A stretch of 64,000 nt of DNA from Neisseriaceae bacterium (GCA_017991555.1 JAGOQM010000007.1:1-64000); one strand, 5' to 3'; shown: positions 36,630-45,993, numbered from the stretch's first letter. The notes: a model not told the origin generated them from the sequence alone. Program-made: numbers and translations.

Positions 36630-36662
36630 GACGACTCAGCGCCTTTTCGGTGTTGAGTCGTC
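36630..36662 (+). other. Intercistronic hairpin between aceF and lpdA
   Basis: The left arm from GACGACTCA (36630-36638) through GCGCC pairs with the right arm ending TGAGTCGTC (36654-36662). This gives about 14 pairs including two G-U, with loop TTTTC. Only a short TTTT follows a few bases later. It could weakly terminate or stabilise the upstream mRNA. Confidence 0.6.
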
Positions 36663-36691
36663 TGCCTTTTGTGGTGAGTAAAGGAAAAGCC

Positions 36692-38473
36692 ATGAGCGTA
36701 ATTGAATTAAAAGTACCTGATATTGGCGGTAGTGCCGATGTGGACGTCATTGATGTCATGATTAAGGTGGGCGACACGGTTGCCGTGGAAGATGGCCTGA
36801 TCACCTTAGAAACCGACAAAGCCACCATGGACGTGCCCGCAGAGCAGGCCGGTGTGGTGACCGAAGTCAAAATTAAAGTAGGCGATAAAGTGAGCGAAGG
36901 CGACGTGATCGCGTTGGTTGAAGCCGCTGCTGCGACCGACGCGGCACCTGCCGCGACAGAAGCCGCTCCTACGGCCGAAACCAAAGCCCCTGCGGGCGCT
37001 AAAGCGGCGCCAGTGGCGGCCGAATTTAGCGGCGCGGCCGACGTTGACTACGACCTAGTGGTGTTGGGCGCGGGCCCTGGTGGCTATTCTGCCGCTTTTA
37101 GAGCCGCCGACTTAGGCCTAAAAGTGGCCTTGGTTGAACGCTATGCGACCTTAGGTGGCGTGTGCTTGAACGTGGGCTGTATTCCGTCTAAAGCCTTGCT
37201 GCATAACGCAGCGGTGATAGACGAAGTGAAGCACTTAGCCAAAAACGGGATTAAATACCCCGAGCCTGAAATTGATTTAGATGCCTTGCGTGCTTATAAA
37301 AGCAGTGTGACTGGCAAATTGACCACCGGCCTAGCGGGCATGGCTAAGGCGCGTAAAGTAGACGTGATTCGTGGCCTGGCGCAGTTTGCCGATGCCCATC
37401 ACCTTGAAGTGGCCCTAACCAGCGGTGAGGGCCAAGCGCAGACCGGTGAGAAGCAAGTGGTTGGCTTTAAACAAGCCGTCATTGCCGCCGGTAGCCGCGT
37501 GGTGAACCTGCCGTTTATTCCGGAAGATCCACGCATCGTGGATTCAACCGGCGCCCTTGAGTTGGCCAGCGTGCCAGAGAAAATGTTGATCATTGGTGGC
37601 GGCATCATTGGTCTAGAAATGGGCACCGTGTACTCAACCTTAGGCGCCCGTTTAGACGTGGTGGAAATGCAAGACGGCCTGATGCAGGGCGCGGATCGCG
37701 ACCTGGTGAAAGTATGGCAAAAAATGAATGCGCCTCGCTTTGACAACATCATGCTCAAAACCAAAACCACGGCGGTAGAGGCCAAGGAAGACGGCATCTA
37801 CGTGACCTTCGAAGGCGAAAAAGCGCCGGCAGAGCCACAGCGCTACGATTTGGTGTTGGTGGCCGCAGGGCGTGCGCCCAATGGCTTGTTGATCGGTGCC
37901 GACAAGGCCGGCGTGGCCGTGACCGATCGTGGCTTCATTGAAGTAGACAAACAAATGCGCACCAACGTGCCGCATATTTTTGCCATCGGCGACATTGTGG
38001 GCCAGCCTATGTTGGCGCACAAAGCGGTGCATGAAGGCCATGTGGCGGCCGAGAATGCTGCCGGCCATAAAGCCTACTTCGATGCGCGCGTGATCCCAGG
38101 CGTGGCTTATACCGACCCTGAAGTGGCGTGGGTGGGCATGACCGAAGACTTGGCCAAAGAAAAAGGCATTACCATCACCAAAGCAGTGTTCCCATGGGCG
38201 GCTTCTGGTCGCGCCATCGCCAACGGCCGTGACGAAGGCCTGACCAAATTGATTTTTGACGCCGACAGCGGCCTCATCATTGGTGGCAGTATCGTGGGCA
38301 CCAATGCGGGCGACATGATTGGCGAGCTGTGCTTGGCGATTGAAATGGGTTGCGATGCCGAAGACATTGGCAAAACCATCCATCCGCACCCAACCTTGGG
38401 TGAAAGTATTGGCATGGCTGCCGAAGTGGCTTTGGGTGTGTGTACCGACCTACCGCCGATGCGCAAACGTTAG
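36692..38473 (+). CDS. lpdA: Dihydrolipoamide dehydrogenase (E3) with N-terminal lipoyl domain
   Basis: A 593-residue flavoenzyme that reoxidises dihydrolipoamide with NAD+. Residues 1-80 form a lipoyl domain with K43 in ETDKATMDVP, nearly the same as the first lipoyl domain of AceF. After an Ala/Pro linker comes the E3 body: FAD loop LGAGPGGY (125-132), redox cysteines C158 and C163 (GGVCLNVGCIPSK), NAD loop GGGIIGLEMG, and C-terminal HPHPTLGES. The E3-with-lipoyl form is known from Neisseria (P64k antigen) and other betaproteobacteria. The start at 36692 has AAGGA six bases upstream; an upstream in-frame codon was rejected. Last gene of the operon. Confidence 0.96.
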   Translation: MSVIELKVPDIGGSADVDVIDVMIKVGDTVAVEDGLITLETDKATMDVPAEQAGVVTEVKIKVGDKVSEGDVIALVEAAAATDAAPAATEAAPTAETKAPAGAKAAPVAAEFSGAADVDYDLVVLGAGPGGYSAAFRAADLGLKVALVERYATLGGVCLNVGCIPSKALLHNAAVIDEVKHLAKNGIKYPEPEIDLDALRAYKSSVTGKLTTGLAGMAKARKVDVIRGLAQFADAHHLEVALTSGEGQAQTGEKQVVGFKQAVIAAGSRVVNLPFIPEDPRIVDSTGALELASVPEKMLIIGGGIIGLEMGTVYSTLGARLDVVEMQDGLMQGADRDLVKVWQKMNAPRFDNIMLKTKTTAVEAKEDGIYVTFEGEKAPAEPQRYDLVLVAAGRAPNGLLIGADKAGVAVTDRGFIEVDKQMRTNVPHIFAIGDIVGQPMLAHKAVHEGHVAAENAAGHKAYFDARVIPGVAYTDPEVAWVGMTEDLAKEKGITITKAVFPWAASGRAIANGRDEGLTKLIFDADSGLIIGGSIVGTNAGDMIGELCLAIEMGCDAEDIGKTIHPHPTLGESIGMAAEVALGVCTDLPPMRKR

Positions 38474-38497
38474 GCCTTATTTTAACGAAGCACGCTT

Positions 38498-38533
38498 AAC
38501 CCCATCCTGTTTGACGACAGGGTGGGGTTTTTC
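38498..38533 (+). terminator. Terminator of the aceE-aceF-lpdA operon
   Basis: AACCCCATCCTGT (38498-38510) pairs with ACAGGGTGGGGTT (38517-38529, one G-U), followed by a T-run. Between here and 38795 no further gene is seen; the stretch is the presumed promoter region of the repeat protein. Confidence 0.92.
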
Positions 38534-38795
38534 TATGGGGGTAAGCGACAAGATGCGGTGGGGCTGAAAGGAGGCTGATTTGGTTATTGCTGGGTGGGTT
38601 TTGCAAAAGAATGTAAAGGTTTGAGGCTTTTGTCTTGATGTTGCATAGAATCTAAAACGGGCGCCGTTAGGGATTAAAGCGTTAATAATAACTTAAGCAT
38701 TTGTTTTTGTTAAGGCCTGTTTTTGGCTTAAGCGCTGGATGACTGGAAGTTAAGGTGCCTGTAGCTTATTTAACAAATAACGAAAAGACCGAATA

Positions 38796-40094
38796 ATGAT
38801 TATTAAAAAAAAAGCGGCTCTACCCGCTCATGATGAGGCTCAAGGTTCGATCAAGGGGAATGAACAAGCGCCGGTGGCGGTGGTGAAGGCGCAGTTTGAA
38901 CAGGCGGTGAGGTTAGGGCAACAAGGAAAAATGAAGGCGAAGCTGGTGCGGTTGCAGCAGTTGTTGCACCGGTTTCGACACAGTGACGAAGTGGCGGTGC
39001 AGTATTTTGTGGCCTACGCCATGCTGCATCAGGGCATGGCCCTAGGGGAGATGGGCGAAACCACGGCCGAGCTTGGCCTATATGATGATTTAGTCCAGCA
39101 CCTCGCGCGCTTTGGTGAAGCGCCGGCGCTGCAGTCGTTAAGCATGCAGGCTTTAATGAACAAGGCGGCGACGCTGGCCGAACTGAACCAGACGGCTGCC
39201 GCATTAAGCCTGTATGGGCGCATCATTCATGGGTTCAATGCCGTTGCCACGCACGAAGGGGTGATTCAGCTGGCCCATGCGATGGTGAATAAAATCACCC
39301 TGCTGGGCGATTTAGGGCTGTGGACGGCCCAGCTACTGGCCTACGATCAAATGATTGATCGCTTTAAAGACACCGAGCATGAGTCGCTACAGCAGTACGT
39401 CGCCAAGCTGATGTTGAATAAAGGTTTGGCTTTGGCGGGGCTGGGGCGACACGCCGAAGAGTTGGCCACCTATGGTGCGCTCATTGAATGGCTGACGCCG
39501 CGCGCCAATGAGGCTTTGGTCCTGTATTGGGTCAAAGCCTTAATGAATCAAGGGGCCACCTATGGCCTGTTGAATCAGCCGCAGGCGCAGATTAAGGTGT
39601 ATCAAAGCCTGATTGGCCGTTTTTATGAGGTCGAGGAAGACGAGGTTGAGGTCTGCCTGGCGCAAACGTGGCTAAGCTGGGCTCAGGTTTATGCGCGCCG
39701 CCAGCAGCACAAGCAGGAAGCTCGGATTTACGACCAAATGATTGAACGGTTTGAATACACGAGCCACAGTGAAATTCAGGGCTATTTGGCTCAGGCCATG
39801 CTCAATCGTTTGCTGTTGCGGCATGACGTGCATCAGGAAAAAATTGATGGGTTTTGTGAACTGATTGAGCGCTTTGCCGACGAGCACTGCGAACGGATTG
39901 CCGCCTGCGTGGCCTGCGCCATGCTCAATAAGGGCATTGTGCTGGGCCAGCTGGGTAAAATTGCCGATGCCTACGCCACCTACGATCAACTCATTGAAGA
40001 ATACCAGCACCGTTCTGAACCAGACATTCTGAGCTGTATCACCCAAGCCATGATGTATAAAGAACATCAGTACGGTGGGGTCATGAGGCAGTAA
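38796..40094 (+). CDS. TPR-like helical repeat protein of unknown function
   Basis: A 432-residue soluble protein made almost wholly of about eight degenerate repeats of 45-48 residues. Each has the pattern AxAMLNKGxxLGxLGxxxEE-x-xxYDxLIxRF; examples are KLMLNKGLALAGLGRHAEEL, ALMNQGATYGLLNQPQAQIK and CAMLNKGIVLGQLGKIADAY. Two-helix units like these resemble tetratricopeptide repeats with a longer inter-repeat segment and would form a superhelical binding scaffold. There is no signal peptide, membrane helix or catalytic motif. The N-terminus is basic (MIIKKKA). It is monocistronic with its own terminator. The partner and function are unknown. Confidence 0.75.
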   Translation: MIIKKKAALPAHDEAQGSIKGNEQAPVAVVKAQFEQAVRLGQQGKMKAKLVRLQQLLHRFRHSDEVAVQYFVAYAMLHQGMALGEMGETTAELGLYDDLVQHLARFGEAPALQSLSMQALMNKAATLAELNQTAAALSLYGRIIHGFNAVATHEGVIQLAHAMVNKITLLGDLGLWTAQLLAYDQMIDRFKDTEHESLQQYVAKLMLNKGLALAGLGRHAEELATYGALIEWLTPRANEALVLYWVKALMNQGATYGLLNQPQAQIKVYQSLIGRFYEVEEDEVEVCLAQTWLSWAQVYARRQQHKQEARIYDQMIERFEYTSHSEIQGYLAQAMLNRLLLRHDVHQEKIDGFCELIERFADEHCERIAACVACAMLNKGIVLGQLGKIADAYATYDQLIEEYQHRSEPDILSCITQAMMYKEHQYGGVMRQ

Positions 40095-40121
40095 TGGCCT
40101 GACCCAGACAAGGCTTTAAAT

Positions 40122-40154
40122 AAAAAACCGACTGAGTGGCTCAGTCGGTTTTTT
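40122..40154. terminator. Bidirectional terminator, repeat protein / yicC
   Basis: AAACCGACTGA (40125-40135) pairs with TCAGTCGGTTT (40141-40151), with A-run and T-run flanks. It serves both converging genes. Confidence 0.92.
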
Positions 40155-40170
40155 GTGTTTATCGCGCGGC

Positions 40171-41037
40171 TTACTCGATGTTTTGCACCTGTTCGCGCAT
40201 TTGTTCAATCAGCACTTTCAGCTCGACCGAGGCTTGGGTGCATTCGGTGGCGATGGCTTTACTGCCGAGGGTATTGGCTTCGCGGTTGAGTTCCTGCATG
40301 AGGAAGTCTAGGCGTTTGCCAACAGAGCCTTTGCCCGACACGGTGCGGCGAACTTCTTTAATGTGGCTTTTTAAGCGTGACAGTTCTTCGTCCACATCGG
40401 CTTTTTGCATGAAGATGGCAAACTCTTGTTTGAGGCGGTCGTCTTCAATATTGGCCACGGCTTCACGCAGGCGCTCTTCGGCTCTTTGGATGTGTTGGGC
40501 CACGAGGCTAGGGAACAGGCCTTCAATATTGGCCATCACGGCTTCCATTTGCTCAAGGCGGGTCAGCATGTGCTGTTTAAGGCCCTCTCCTTCGCGCGCA
40601 CGGCTGGCTTCGAAGTCGGTTAAGGCCTGGGCTAGGAGGCTCACGACGGCCTCGTTAATCGCCTCCTGGTCGATGCTGCTCTCGCTGAGCACGCCAGGGA
40701 AGCGCAAAATGTCAGACACGCTGAGCGCTTGTAAATGAGGGTGTTCTGCCAGCAGGGTTTGATTGAGCTGGCTGAGGTTGCTGATCAGCGTTTGGTTGTA
40801 GCGTAATTCAGCCTGTTGGTCGTGCAGCACGTTGATGTGGATACGGCATTCGATTTTGCCACGGTAGGCGTGTTTCGTGATCGCTTCGCGTAGGGTGCCT
40901 TCTAAAGCGCGTACTTCTTCTGGCGCTTTAAACTGAATGTCGAGATAGCGATGGTTGACGGCGCGCAGTTCTAAGTGGATGCGGGTTTGGGCAAACTCAC
41001 CGCTGGCGCTGGCAAAGCCTGTCATGCTATGAATCAT
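40171..41037 (-). CDS. yicC: YicC-family endoribonuclease
   Basis: A 288-residue protein beginning MIHSMTGFA, the usual YicC start; a TTG codon 18 bases upstream was rejected for that reason. Conserved blocks are ELRAVNHRYLDIQFKAPEE, RGKIECRI in the N-terminal domain and, in the C-terminal DUF1732 part, KRLDFLMQELNREANTLGSKA with the acidic metal-binding residues. YicC was described as an endoribonuclease that affects small RNA turnover in E. coli. It is divergent from rph, a neighbourhood also seen in enterobacteria. Confidence 0.92.
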   Translation of the reverse strand: MIHSMTGFASASGEFAQTRIHLELRAVNHRYLDIQFKAPEEVRALEGTLREAITKHAYRGKIECRIHINVLHDQQAELRYNQTLISNLSQLNQTLLAEHPHLQALSVSDILRFPGVLSESSIDQEAINEAVVSLLAQALTDFEASRAREGEGLKQHMLTRLEQMEAVMANIEGLFPSLVAQHIQRAEERLREAVANIEDDRLKQEFAIFMQKADVDEELSRLKSHIKEVRRTVSGKGSVGKRLDFLMQELNREANTLGSKAIATECTQASVELKVLIEQMREQVQNIE

Positions 41038-41272
41038 AGGGAGACCTTTGTACAATTAAAAAGGCGTTTAAACGCGCAATGCTTTAAACGCAGGCCCCCA
41101 ATATACAATAAAGGCAGACCGCTCGGCCAGCGTCATGCAACGCGTGAGGGCCGGTTTCGGCCGCTTACAGGCTAGGGTGGGGATTTACTTTTGAGCTTTG
41201 GCCCAATCAACGGTATCATTTTGTCTTCTTGGTGGCGTTTGGCCACCTTTAATGCTTATCTAAGGAATGTAC

Positions 41273-42001
41273 ATGCCCCTATATCAACGCACGAATCGCC
41301 AAGCCAATGAATTACGCCCTTTGACGCTGACGCCTCATTTTTTACCGCAGGCCGAAGGCTCGGTGCTGATTGAGTGTGGCCAAACCAAGGTGATTTGTAC
41401 CGCATCGGTAGAGGAAAGCGTGCCGCCGTTTTTACGGGGTCAAGGCAAAGGCTGGGTGACGGCAGAATATGGCATGCTGCCACGCTCGACCAATAGCCGC
41501 ATGCGTCGCGAAGCCGCGGCGGGGAAGCAAAGTGGCCGTACGCAAGAAATTCAGCGCCTGATTGGCCGCTCTTTGCGCGCGGTGATGGACATGGATAAGC
41601 TGGGCGAGCGTCAAATTTTGATCGATTGCGACGTGATTCAGGCCGATGGTGGCACCCGTACCGCCAGCATTACCGGCGCATTTGTGGCGTTACAGCTGGC
41701 GGTGAATCAGCTGCTGGCCAAAGGACTATTGGCCGAAAACCCGATTAAAGAAGCCGTGGCGGCCATTTCGGTGGGGGTATACCAAGGCCAAGCGCTGCTG
41801 GATTTAGACTATGTTGAAGATTCTGGCTGCGACACCGACATGAACATTGTGATGACTGCTTCTGGCCGCATGGTTGAGGTTCAGGGGACGGCCGAAGGCG
41901 AAGCGTTTAGCCGCGCCGAATTGAATCAGCTGTTGGATTTAGGCGAAGCCGGCATCCGCAGTTTGTTAAGCTTGCAGCAGCAGGCGATTGCCGCCGCTTA
42001 A
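41273..42001 (+). CDS. rph: Ribonuclease PH
   Basis: A 242-residue phosphorolytic 3'-5' exoribonuclease that trims tRNA 3' ends. It matches family blocks [26 protein letters not shown] and [14 protein letters not shown], the phosphate-binding region GGTRTAS, and [18 protein letters not shown] with active-site acids. AAGGA lies six bases before the ATG at 41273; an ATG two codons earlier is too close to it. It ends at a clear terminator. Confidence 0.95.
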   Translation: MPLYQRTNRQANELRPLTLTPHFLPQAEGSVLIECGQTKVICTASVEESVPPFLRGQGKGWVTAEYGMLPRSTNSRMRREAAAGKQSGRTQEIQRLIGRSLRAVMDMDKLGERQILIDCDVIQADGGTRTASITGAFVALQLAVNQLLAKGLLAENPIKEAVAAISVGVYQGQALLDLDYVEDSGCDTDMNIVMTASGRMVEVQGTAEGEAFSRAELNQLLDLGEAGIRSLLSLQQQAIAAA

Positions 42002-42010
42002 AAAGAGACA

Positions 42011-42033
42011 GCAGCCAGCACGGCTGCTTTTTT
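42011..42033 (+). terminator. Terminator of rph
   Basis: GCAGCC (42011-42016) pairs with GGCTGC (42022-42027), followed by T6. Confidence 0.88.
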
Positions 42034-42117
42034 ATTGCGTTAGCCCATGCGTTGAGACCACTTTGCCGCTGAATGTTGCTTAATCATCGTAATTTTTTGG
42101 CGTTATCGTCATATATG

Positions 42118-42156
42118 CTGACAAAGCGTCGGTTCTGAAGGCTTGCTTCTTGTCAG
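42118..42156 (+). promoter_or_regulatory. Inverted repeat in the lysC upstream region
   Basis: CTGACAA (42118-42124) is complementary to TTGTCAG (42150-42156) across 25 bases. A second exact palindrome, TTTGTTAACAAA, lies at 42194-42205, 23 bases before lysC. The conserved core of a lysine riboswitch was not recognised. Leader structure or protein-binding sites are possible. Confidence 0.3.
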
Positions 42157-42228
42157 TGCGCTTAAAAAGTGGTACTAATTCTAGCTCAACATTTTTGTTA
42201 ACAAACATTCTGCAAAGAAGAAAAGAAA

Positions 42229-43458
42229 ATGGCACTAATTGTCCAAAAGTATGGTGGTACTTCTGTAGGTTCTACTGATCGTATTAAAAATGTGGCCAAG
42301 CGGGTGGCAAAATTCAAAGCCGAAGGTCACGATGTGGTGGTGGTGTTGTCTGCCATGAGTGGTGAAACCAATCGTTTAATTGCGCTGGCGAATGAAATTC
42401 AGCCTTACCCAGACCCACGCGAATTAGACGTGGTGGTGGCCACGGGCGAGCAAGTGACCATTGGCTTATTGTGCATGGCCTTGCAAAGCATCGGCGTGGA
42501 CGCCAAGAGCTACTGCGGCTGGCAGGTGGCGATGCACACCGATTCTGCCCACGGTAAATCCCGCATTGAAAGCATCGACGACGCGAAAATTCGTGCCGAT
42601 CTCAATGCCGGTCGTGTGGTGGTGGTGGCTGGCTTCCAAGGCGTGGACAGCAACGGTGAGATCACAACGCTGGGCCGTGGCGGTTCAGACACCTCTGCGG
42701 TGGCCATTGCGGCGGCTTTAAAAGCAGATGAGTGCCAAATTTATACCGACGTGGATGGGGTGTACACCACCGACCCACGCGTGGTGCCCGAAGCGCGCCG
42801 CCTAAAAACCATTACGTTTGAAGAAATGTTGGAATTGGCCAGCTTGGGCTCTAAGGTTTTGCAAATTCGCGCGGTTGAGTTCGCGGGTAAATATAAAGTT
42901 AGATTGCGTGTGTTGAGCAGCCTTCAAGATGAAGGTGAAGGCACGTTGATCACATTTGAGGAAGATGGCGACATGGAAAAAGCAGTGGTAGCGGGGATCG
43001 CGTTTGACAAGAACGAGGCGAGAATTAACGTGAAGGGCGTGCCAGACAAACCAGGCATTGCGTTTCAAATTTTGGGCGCCGTATCCGACGCCAATATTGA
43101 AGTCGACATGATCATCCAAAACGTGGGTGAACACGGCACCACCGACTTTTCGTTCACCGTCCCTAAAGGTGAATACAACCGCACCATGCGCATTTTGAGC
43201 GAAGTGCAAAAAAACATCGGTGCCGCCAAAGTAGACGGTGACGACACCGTGGCCAAAATCTCCATCGTGGGCGTGGGCATGCGTTCACACTGTGGCGTGG
43301 CCTCGACCATGTTCCGCACCCTGGCAGAAGAAGGCATCAATATTCAAATGATCAGTACCTCTGAAATTAAAGTATCGGTATTGATTGATGAGAAATACTT
43401 AGAGTTGGCAACGCGCGTGTTGCACAAAGCCTTTGGCTTAGAAAACGCACCGTCTTAA
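42229..43458 (+). CDS. lysC: Aspartate kinase
   Basis: A 409-residue enzyme that phosphorylates aspartate, the entry to lysine, threonine and methionine synthesis and to diaminopimelate for the cell wall. The start KYGGTSVGS binds ATP/substrate, GRGGSDTSAVAIAAAL lies in the kinase domain (about 1-245), and two ACT domains (about 265-405) are for feedback control. It is monofunctional, without a homoserine dehydrogenase domain. AAGAAAAGAAA upstream is a purine-rich ribosome binding site. The second ACT domain may also have an internal start (beta subunit), as in some relatives; this was not resolved. Confidence 0.95.
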   Translation: MALIVQKYGGTSVGSTDRIKNVAKRVAKFKAEGHDVVVVLSAMSGETNRLIALANEIQPYPDPRELDVVVATGEQVTIGLLCMALQSIGVDAKSYCGWQVAMHTDSAHGKSRIESIDDAKIRADLNAGRVVVVAGFQGVDSNGEITTLGRGGSDTSAVAIAAALKADECQIYTDVDGVYTTDPRVVPEARRLKTITFEEMLELASLGSKVLQIRAVEFAGKYKVRLRVLSSLQDEGEGTLITFEEDGDMEKAVVAGIAFDKNEARINVKGVPDKPGIAFQILGAVSDANIEVDMIIQNVGEHGTTDFSFTVPKGEYNRTMRILSEVQKNIGAAKVDGDDTVAKISIVGVGMRSHCGVASTMFRTLAEEGINIQMISTSEIKVSVLIDEKYLELATRVLHKAFGLENAPS

Positions 43459-43499
43459 GTCGACCATCCATAGACCAAAATCAATTGGCACACGGAACT

Positions 43500-43528
43500 G
43501 AGCACCCTTGATAAGGGTGCTTTTTTTT
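43500..43528 (+). terminator. Terminator of lysC
   Basis: AGCACCCTT (43501-43509) pairs with AAGGGTGCT (43513-43521), followed by T8. Confidence 0.94.
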
Positions 43529-43671
43529 GGCCGTGTGACGGCGCTGGGGCCATCCTATTTTTAATATCCTATTTTTTATTTTAAATGAATTCATGGTTTT
43601 TCTGCCTGTATTTGTCTCTATTTTGTACTGTTTTAATCATACTGTATGAAAATGCTGGCGGCATTTTATGA

Positions 43672-43690
43672 AATAAGTATGATTCTCATT
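43672..43690. promoter_or_regulatory. Fur-box-like site before TonB receptor 1
   Basis: AATAAGTATGATTCTCATT matches the reverse-complement Fur consensus well in its core (ATGAGAATCAT against ATGATAATCAT). It agrees in 17 of 19 positions with the site before the second receptor. It lies 46 bases upstream of the start codon, so iron repression is likely. Confidence 0.65.
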
Positions 43691-43736
43691 TATGGCCATG
43701 TTTTGGCAGACTGTATTGATACGTAAAGGGAATGGT

Positions 43737-45935
43737 ATGGGGATAAAAAACACGCAACATCACCGCTTAGGCGTGCTGACGGTGGTGGCCGCCAGCTTAT
43801 TGTCGGCGACGGTTTGGGCACAGGATACGGCGCAGTTAGGGGATGTTGTAGTGACCGCCACGGGCTTTGAGCAGCGCATCAGAAATGCCCCGGCAAGCAT
43901 TACCGTGATCACGGAAGAAGAGCTGGCGCAAAAAAACTTCATTAGCCTGGCCGAAGTGCTGAAAGAGGTGCCGGGGGTCGACGTGCGCAACGGCACCGGT
44001 AAAACCGGCAACCTCAGCATTGAAATGCGGGGCATGCCTTCGCAATACACCTTGATTTTGATTGATGGACGTCGCCAAAACACCTCGGGCGACGTCATGC
44101 CCAATGGCTTTAGCGACGCCGGTTTTGGTTTTATACCGCCGCTGTCGGCGATACGACGCATTGAGGTGATTCGTGGGCCGATGTCGACCCTGTATGGCTC
44201 TGATGCCATGGGCGGGGTGATCAACATCATCACTAAACCGGTGTCGACGCGTGAGTGGGGCGGCAACGTGACCGTTCAAACAGAGCTACAGCAAGACAGC
44301 CGCGCGGCCAATTCGCAGTCGATCAATATTCAAACCAGTGGGCCGTTGATTCAAGATAAGTTAGGCATTGAGCTGCGCGGGCGCTTTTTGAATCGGGAGT
44401 CGTCGGCGCGGATGAATCCTAACGCCACTGGCCGCGACCCACGCGCCGGTCGCGGAGAGAACTACGACGTAGGGGCCAAGCTTTCATGGCAGCTAAACGA
44501 CCGTAATACGCTTTGGGCCGATGTGAGTTCGGCCAAGCAGTGGTATGACAACCGCGATAATCGCCTCGGTAATCAGGACACCTACGATGACGAAGGTAAT
44601 GTCATCAATATTAGTACCTATCGAGATCAGATGGAATTTTTACGCGATCAATTCGCTTTTGGGGTCACCACGGCGTTTGAGTTTGGCGAGTGGGAAAACT
44701 ATGTGAGCCAGGTGCGCACCGAAACCAAGGGTCGCACCTTGCCACGGGCGAGTGTGCCGCTGTGGGACTATGATTATGCGGGCGGTGAAGCGCGACAGCT
44801 TAAAAATACCGACACCCTGTTTCAATCTCGCTTACGCAGCCAGTTGGGCAATCACAGCCTGACCGTGGGGGCCGAATACCAGAACATGAAAACCGAAGAC
44901 GCGGTGACAGGGCGGGGCAACACCCTAAGACAAAATTCTTGGGCGCTGTTTGTGGAAGACAGCTGGCAGTTTATGCCGCGGCTTAACCTGACCGTCGGCG
45001 GGCGCTATGAAAATCACAAAACCTTTGGCGGCGAGTTTACCCCGCGCGCCTACCTGACTTGGAACACCTCCGATGAGTGGACTTTAAAAGGGGGCGTGAG
45101 CCAGGGTTATAAAGTGCCCACGCCGAATCAGCTACACGATGGTTTGAATGGTTTTGGCGGCCAAGGCCGCACGGTAAACTTGGGCAGCCCGCATTTAACG
45201 CCTGAAAAAACCACCAACTATGAGTTCAGCGCCAACTACGCCAAAGGCAGCTTCGACACCACGGCGACGGTGTTCTTGAATAAGTTTAAGGACAAAATCG
45301 CCACCGGCGACGCCTTGTTTAACTGTGACTTTGCCGCCAACCCCAATCGTCCAGGCTGCGTTAGTCTGGGTGGATTCCCCAACCAAAGCACGGTCAGTCA
45401 GCTGGTCAATATTGACAGCGCCGAAACCAAAGGCATAGAGCTGGCCAGCCGATTTAACCTGACCAGCGATTGGTCGGTTAAAGGGGCCTATACGTGGATG
45501 AAAACCGAAACCAAGTCGGGGCGCAACCAAGGCAGTTACTTGGTCAACGCACCACGGCACGCGCTCAATTTATCCACCCAGTATAACGTCAACGAACGCT
45601 TGAGCACGTGGCTAGAAGCCGAGTATAAATCGTCTAGGGTGCGGTATGCAGGCAGCACCGCAGGCGACGAAGCGATTATGAAGGAGCTGTCTAATAACCA
45701 GTTTAAAGGCTACACCATTGTTAACTTTGGCGCGAACTATCAGCTCAATAAGCAGCTGCGCTTAACCGCCGGCATCCATAACCTACTGGATAAAAAGTTT
45801 GATAAAAGCGAAACCTTTATTAACAGTTCGGGAGAAGAGCAGGTGGTTTACCTGTACTCAGCCTCTAGCAACGTGAATGCGGGCACTTACATTGACCGCC
45901 GCAAGCTGTGGGTGTCTTTGGGCTACGACTTCTAA
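43737..45935 (+). CDS. TonB-dependent siderophore receptor, CirA/IrgA type (copy 1)
   Basis: A 732-residue outer-membrane beta-barrel that imports ferric siderophores with TonB energy. The signal peptide ends at VWAQ; a TonB-box-like GDVVVTAT follows. The plug domain carries VLKEVPGVDVRNGT, GRRQNTSGDV, IEVIRGPMSTLYGSDAMGG and VINIITKPVS, which match the catecholate receptors CirA/IrgA. The barrel ends YIDRRKLWVSLGYDF with C-terminal aromatic Phe. The start at 43737 has AAAGGG six bases upstream; an ATG at 43692 was rejected. It is very similar over its whole length to the next gene. Likely ligands are catecholates such as dihydroxybenzoylserine; not certain. Confidence 0.9.
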   Translation: MGIKNTQHHRLGVLTVVAASLLSATVWAQDTAQLGDVVVTATGFEQRIRNAPASITVITEEELAQKNFISLAEVLKEVPGVDVRNGTGKTGNLSIEMRGMPSQYTLILIDGRRQNTSGDVMPNGFSDAGFGFIPPLSAIRRIEVIRGPMSTLYGSDAMGGVINIITKPVSTREWGGNVTVQTELQQDSRAANSQSINIQTSGPLIQDKLGIELRGRFLNRESSARMNPNATGRDPRAGRGENYDVGAKLSWQLNDRNTLWADVSSAKQWYDNRDNRLGNQDTYDDEGNVINISTYRDQMEFLRDQFAFGVTTAFEFGEWENYVSQVRTETKGRTLPRASVPLWDYDYAGGEARQLKNTDTLFQSRLRSQLGNHSLTVGAEYQNMKTEDAVTGRGNTLRQNSWALFVEDSWQFMPRLNLTVGGRYENHKTFGGEFTPRAYLTWNTSDEWTLKGGVSQGYKVPTPNQLHDGLNGFGGQGRTVNLGSPHLTPEKTTNYEFSANYAKGSFDTTATVFLNKFKDKIATGDALFNCDFAANPNRPGCVSLGGFPNQSTVSQLVNIDSAETKGIELASRFNLTSDWSVKGAYTWMKTETKSGRNQGSYLVNAPRHALNLSTQYNVNERLSTWLEAEYKSSRVRYAGSTAGDEAIMKELSNNQFKGYTIVNFGANYQLNKQLRLTAGIHNLLDKKFDKSETFINSSGEEQVVYLYSASSNVNAGTYIDRRKLWVSLGYDF

Positions 45936-45958
45936 TGGGTTGAGCCGGTAGGGTCATC

Positions 45959-45993
45959 AAAAACTTTCTGAGTGGTTTTCAGAAAGTTTTTTT
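45959..45993 (+). terminator. Terminator of TonB receptor 1
   Basis: AAACTTTCTGA (45961-45971) pairs with TCAGAAAGTTT (45979-45989), followed by a T-run. The two receptor genes are therefore separate transcripts. Confidence 0.92.
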
